DNA of 6,869 bases from Pseudomonadota bacterium. Its GTDB lineage: Bacteria > Pseudomonadota > Alphaproteobacteria > Rhizobiales > Beijerinckiaceae. The stretch lies in NCBI GenBank assembly GCA_023452965.1, contig JAEXUU010000170.1, positions 1 to 6,869 of the forward strand. The letters are read 5' to 3'. A program made the translations under genes and the position numbers. A model generated the notes under the pieces. It worked only from the letters and a program-made list of their open reading frames with translations. It was not told the origin of the DNA and did not search any database. Of this stretch, positions 5,889 through 6,869 are shown piece by piece. Numbering within the stretch: the stretch's first letter is position 1; every line of letters begins with the position of its first letter.

Positions 5889-6742
5889 GCCCGGTACGCC
5901 TTCGCCGACATGCAGGCCGGGCCGCCCTCGCGTGCCGTCCAGAGCTCGAGCCCGCCCTCCGCCTCGCGGGCATGGAGCGCGAAGTCGTCATGCTCGAAGA
6001 GCGGGGAAAGCCCGCGGAAGCTGAAGCGCTTCGGCGGGGCGCCGAGAAGTTCGGCGGCATAATTGCAGAGCCAGGCCGCCTGCAGCGGGCCGTGGACGAC
6101 GAGGCCGGGATAGGCCTCGACCTCCTGCGCATAGCTGCGGTCGTAGTGGATGCGATGGGCGTTGAAGGTCAGCGCGGAATAGCGAAACAAGAGCGCCGCC
6201 CCGCACTGTCTCGAACGACGATGCGTGCCCGGGTCGCGCGGCGTTGGCGCCTCGGCTTGTGCGCCCGGGACCGCGGCTTCGCGATAGACGATCTCCTGCC
6301 GCTCCTCCAGGACGAGGCTGCCATTCGCCTCGAGCCGGTGTTCGACCGTGACGAAGCAGAGCGGCCCGCTGCGACCGTGCTTGAGCGTGACATCCGCGAT
6401 CCGCGAGACGCGCCTGACGCGGTCGCCAACCCTCAGATCTCCGTGGAAGGTCACAGCACCGCCCGCCCACATCCGCCGCGGCAGCGGTACCGGCGGCAGG
6501 AACCCGCCGCGGCTCGGATGACCATCGGCCCCGAGTATGGCCGTCGGCGCAGCCGGTTGCGCGAGGCAGAAATGGATCAGCTGCGGCAGGATCTCGCTCT
6601 GCCGGGGCGGCTCGCCGGGAAAATCCATCGTCGCATGGTACTTGCGTGCGAGGTCCTCGCCGACGAGGTCGACGGCGACATCCTCGCGGCCGATCCAGCC
6701 GCGCAGATGGTCGATATCGAGGGCAGGAATCTCGTCACTCAT
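5885..6742 (-). CDS. FAS1/MaoC-like double-hotdog acyl-CoA (de)hydratase, mesaconyl-C4-CoA/itaconyl-CoA hydratase type
   Basis: The 285-residue product has two hotdog halves. The N-terminal FAS1-like dehydratase domain (about 10-155) includes DHLRGWIGRED (11-21) and RRMWAGG (89-95). The C-terminal MaoC-like half (about 180-285) has LFRYSALTFNAHRIHYD (185-201) and YPGLVVHGPLQA (211-222). The FNAHRIHYD signature with His196, His199 and Asp201 is typical of the HTD2/mesaconyl-C4-CoA hydratase group, where it stands in place of the GDxNPxH motif of R-specific enoyl-CoA hydratases. The predicted reaction is reversible hydration of an unsaturated CoA ester in the cytoplasm. Its ATGA overlap with the CitE-like lyase suggests that the hydrated product is the lyase substrate. 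The start at 6742 gives the family's usual length and N-terminus. An upstream in-frame ATG at 6832, overlapping the previous gene's stop, would add 30 residues of low-complexity sequence and cannot be excluded. Confidence 0.88.
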   Translation of the reverse strand: MSDEIPALDIDHLRGWIGREDVAVDLVGEDLARKYHATMDFPGEPPRQSEILPQLIHFCLAQPAAPTAILGADGHPSRGGFLPPVPLPRRMWAGGAVTFHGDLRVGDRVRRVSRIADVTLKHGRSGPLCFVTVEHRLEANGSLVLEERQEIVYREAAVPGAQAEAPTPRDPGTHRRSRQCGAALLFRYSALTFNAHRIHYDRSYAQEVEAYPGLVVHGPLQAAWLCNYAAELLGAPPKRFSFRGLSPLFEHDDFALHAREAEGGLELWTAREGGPACMSAKAYRA

Positions 6743-6828
6743 GAGGCAGGCCTTCGCTGCTGGTCCGGGCAGTCGTGGAATGGGGGGCGAGCTGAAGGCG
6801 CGCATGCGCGAAGCGACGGCGGCAGCGC

Positions 6829-6869
6829 TCATCGGCACCGCCGCCTGGCCTCGTCGATCAGGGCTTCGG
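6829..6869 (-). CDS. Probable C-terminal end of an unidentified upstream gene (partial)
   Basis: On the minus strand one frame enters from the window edge and ends with residues EALIDEARRRCR and a TGA at 6831-6829. The charged helical tail is typical of a protein C-terminus, and its TGA overlaps an ATG at 6832 in the same ATGA pattern seen at three other junctions in this window. Only 12 codons are visible, so the product cannot be named. In comparable clusters a CoA-transferase, acyl-CoA dehydrogenase or regulator gene often stands here. Confidence 0.35.
   Translation of the reverse strand, partial: EALIDEARRRCR

Noticed and set aside
4622..6062. Overlapping plus-strand frames of 264-301 codons opposite the hydrolase, lyase and hydratase genes
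   Set aside because: All are out-of-frame or antisense shadows of genes with intact catalytic motifs; none has a plausible start or domain.

Overview
The window is GC-rich DNA with NNC/NNG-biased codons. Everything I can call as a gene lies on the minus strand. The gene families and a Tat-exported three-subunit molybdenum hydroxylase suggest an alphaproteobacterium, probably Hyphomicrobiales (a Bosea- or rhizobia-like genome). The taxonomic guess rests on composition and gene style, not on a marker gene. The long plus-strand reading frames are antisense shadows.

Read in the direction of transcription (from high to low coordinates), there are two blocks. Block 1 (6869 to 4328) begins with the last codons of an unidentified gene. 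It continues with a FAS1/MaoC-like double-hotdog acyl-CoA (de)hydratase, then a CitE-type HpcH/HpaI-family lyase joined to it by an ATGA overlap, and 58 bp later an alpha/beta-hydrolase. The hydratase-lyase pair has the order of the ich-ccl genes for C5-dicarboxylyl-CoA (itaconate/mesaconate/citramalate) breakdown. The exact substrate cannot be read from sequence alone.

A gap of about 520 bp (3809-4327) separates the blocks. It has no convincing gene, looks somewhat less GC-rich than its surroundings, and carries several short inverted repeats.

Block 2 (3808 to 1) starts with a small secreted NTF2/SnoaL-like protein. A 185 bp spacer with a perfect GC-rich hairpin follows, and then paoA-paoB-paoC: a [2Fe-2S] subunit with a twin-arginine signal, an FAD subunit with an extra [4Fe-4S] cysteine set, and the molybdopterin-binding catalytic subunit, which is cut by the window edge. 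The three pao genes overlap by 4 bp at each junction, as expected for subunits made in fixed ratio. The enzyme should be a periplasmic aldehyde oxidoreductase. The maturation factor paoD (XdhC-like) would be expected just beyond position 1.

I found no mobile element, CRISPR array, tRNA or rRNA, and no clear evidence of an undescribed system. The least explained parts are the 3809-4327 gap and the substrate of the hydratase/lyase/hydrolase group.
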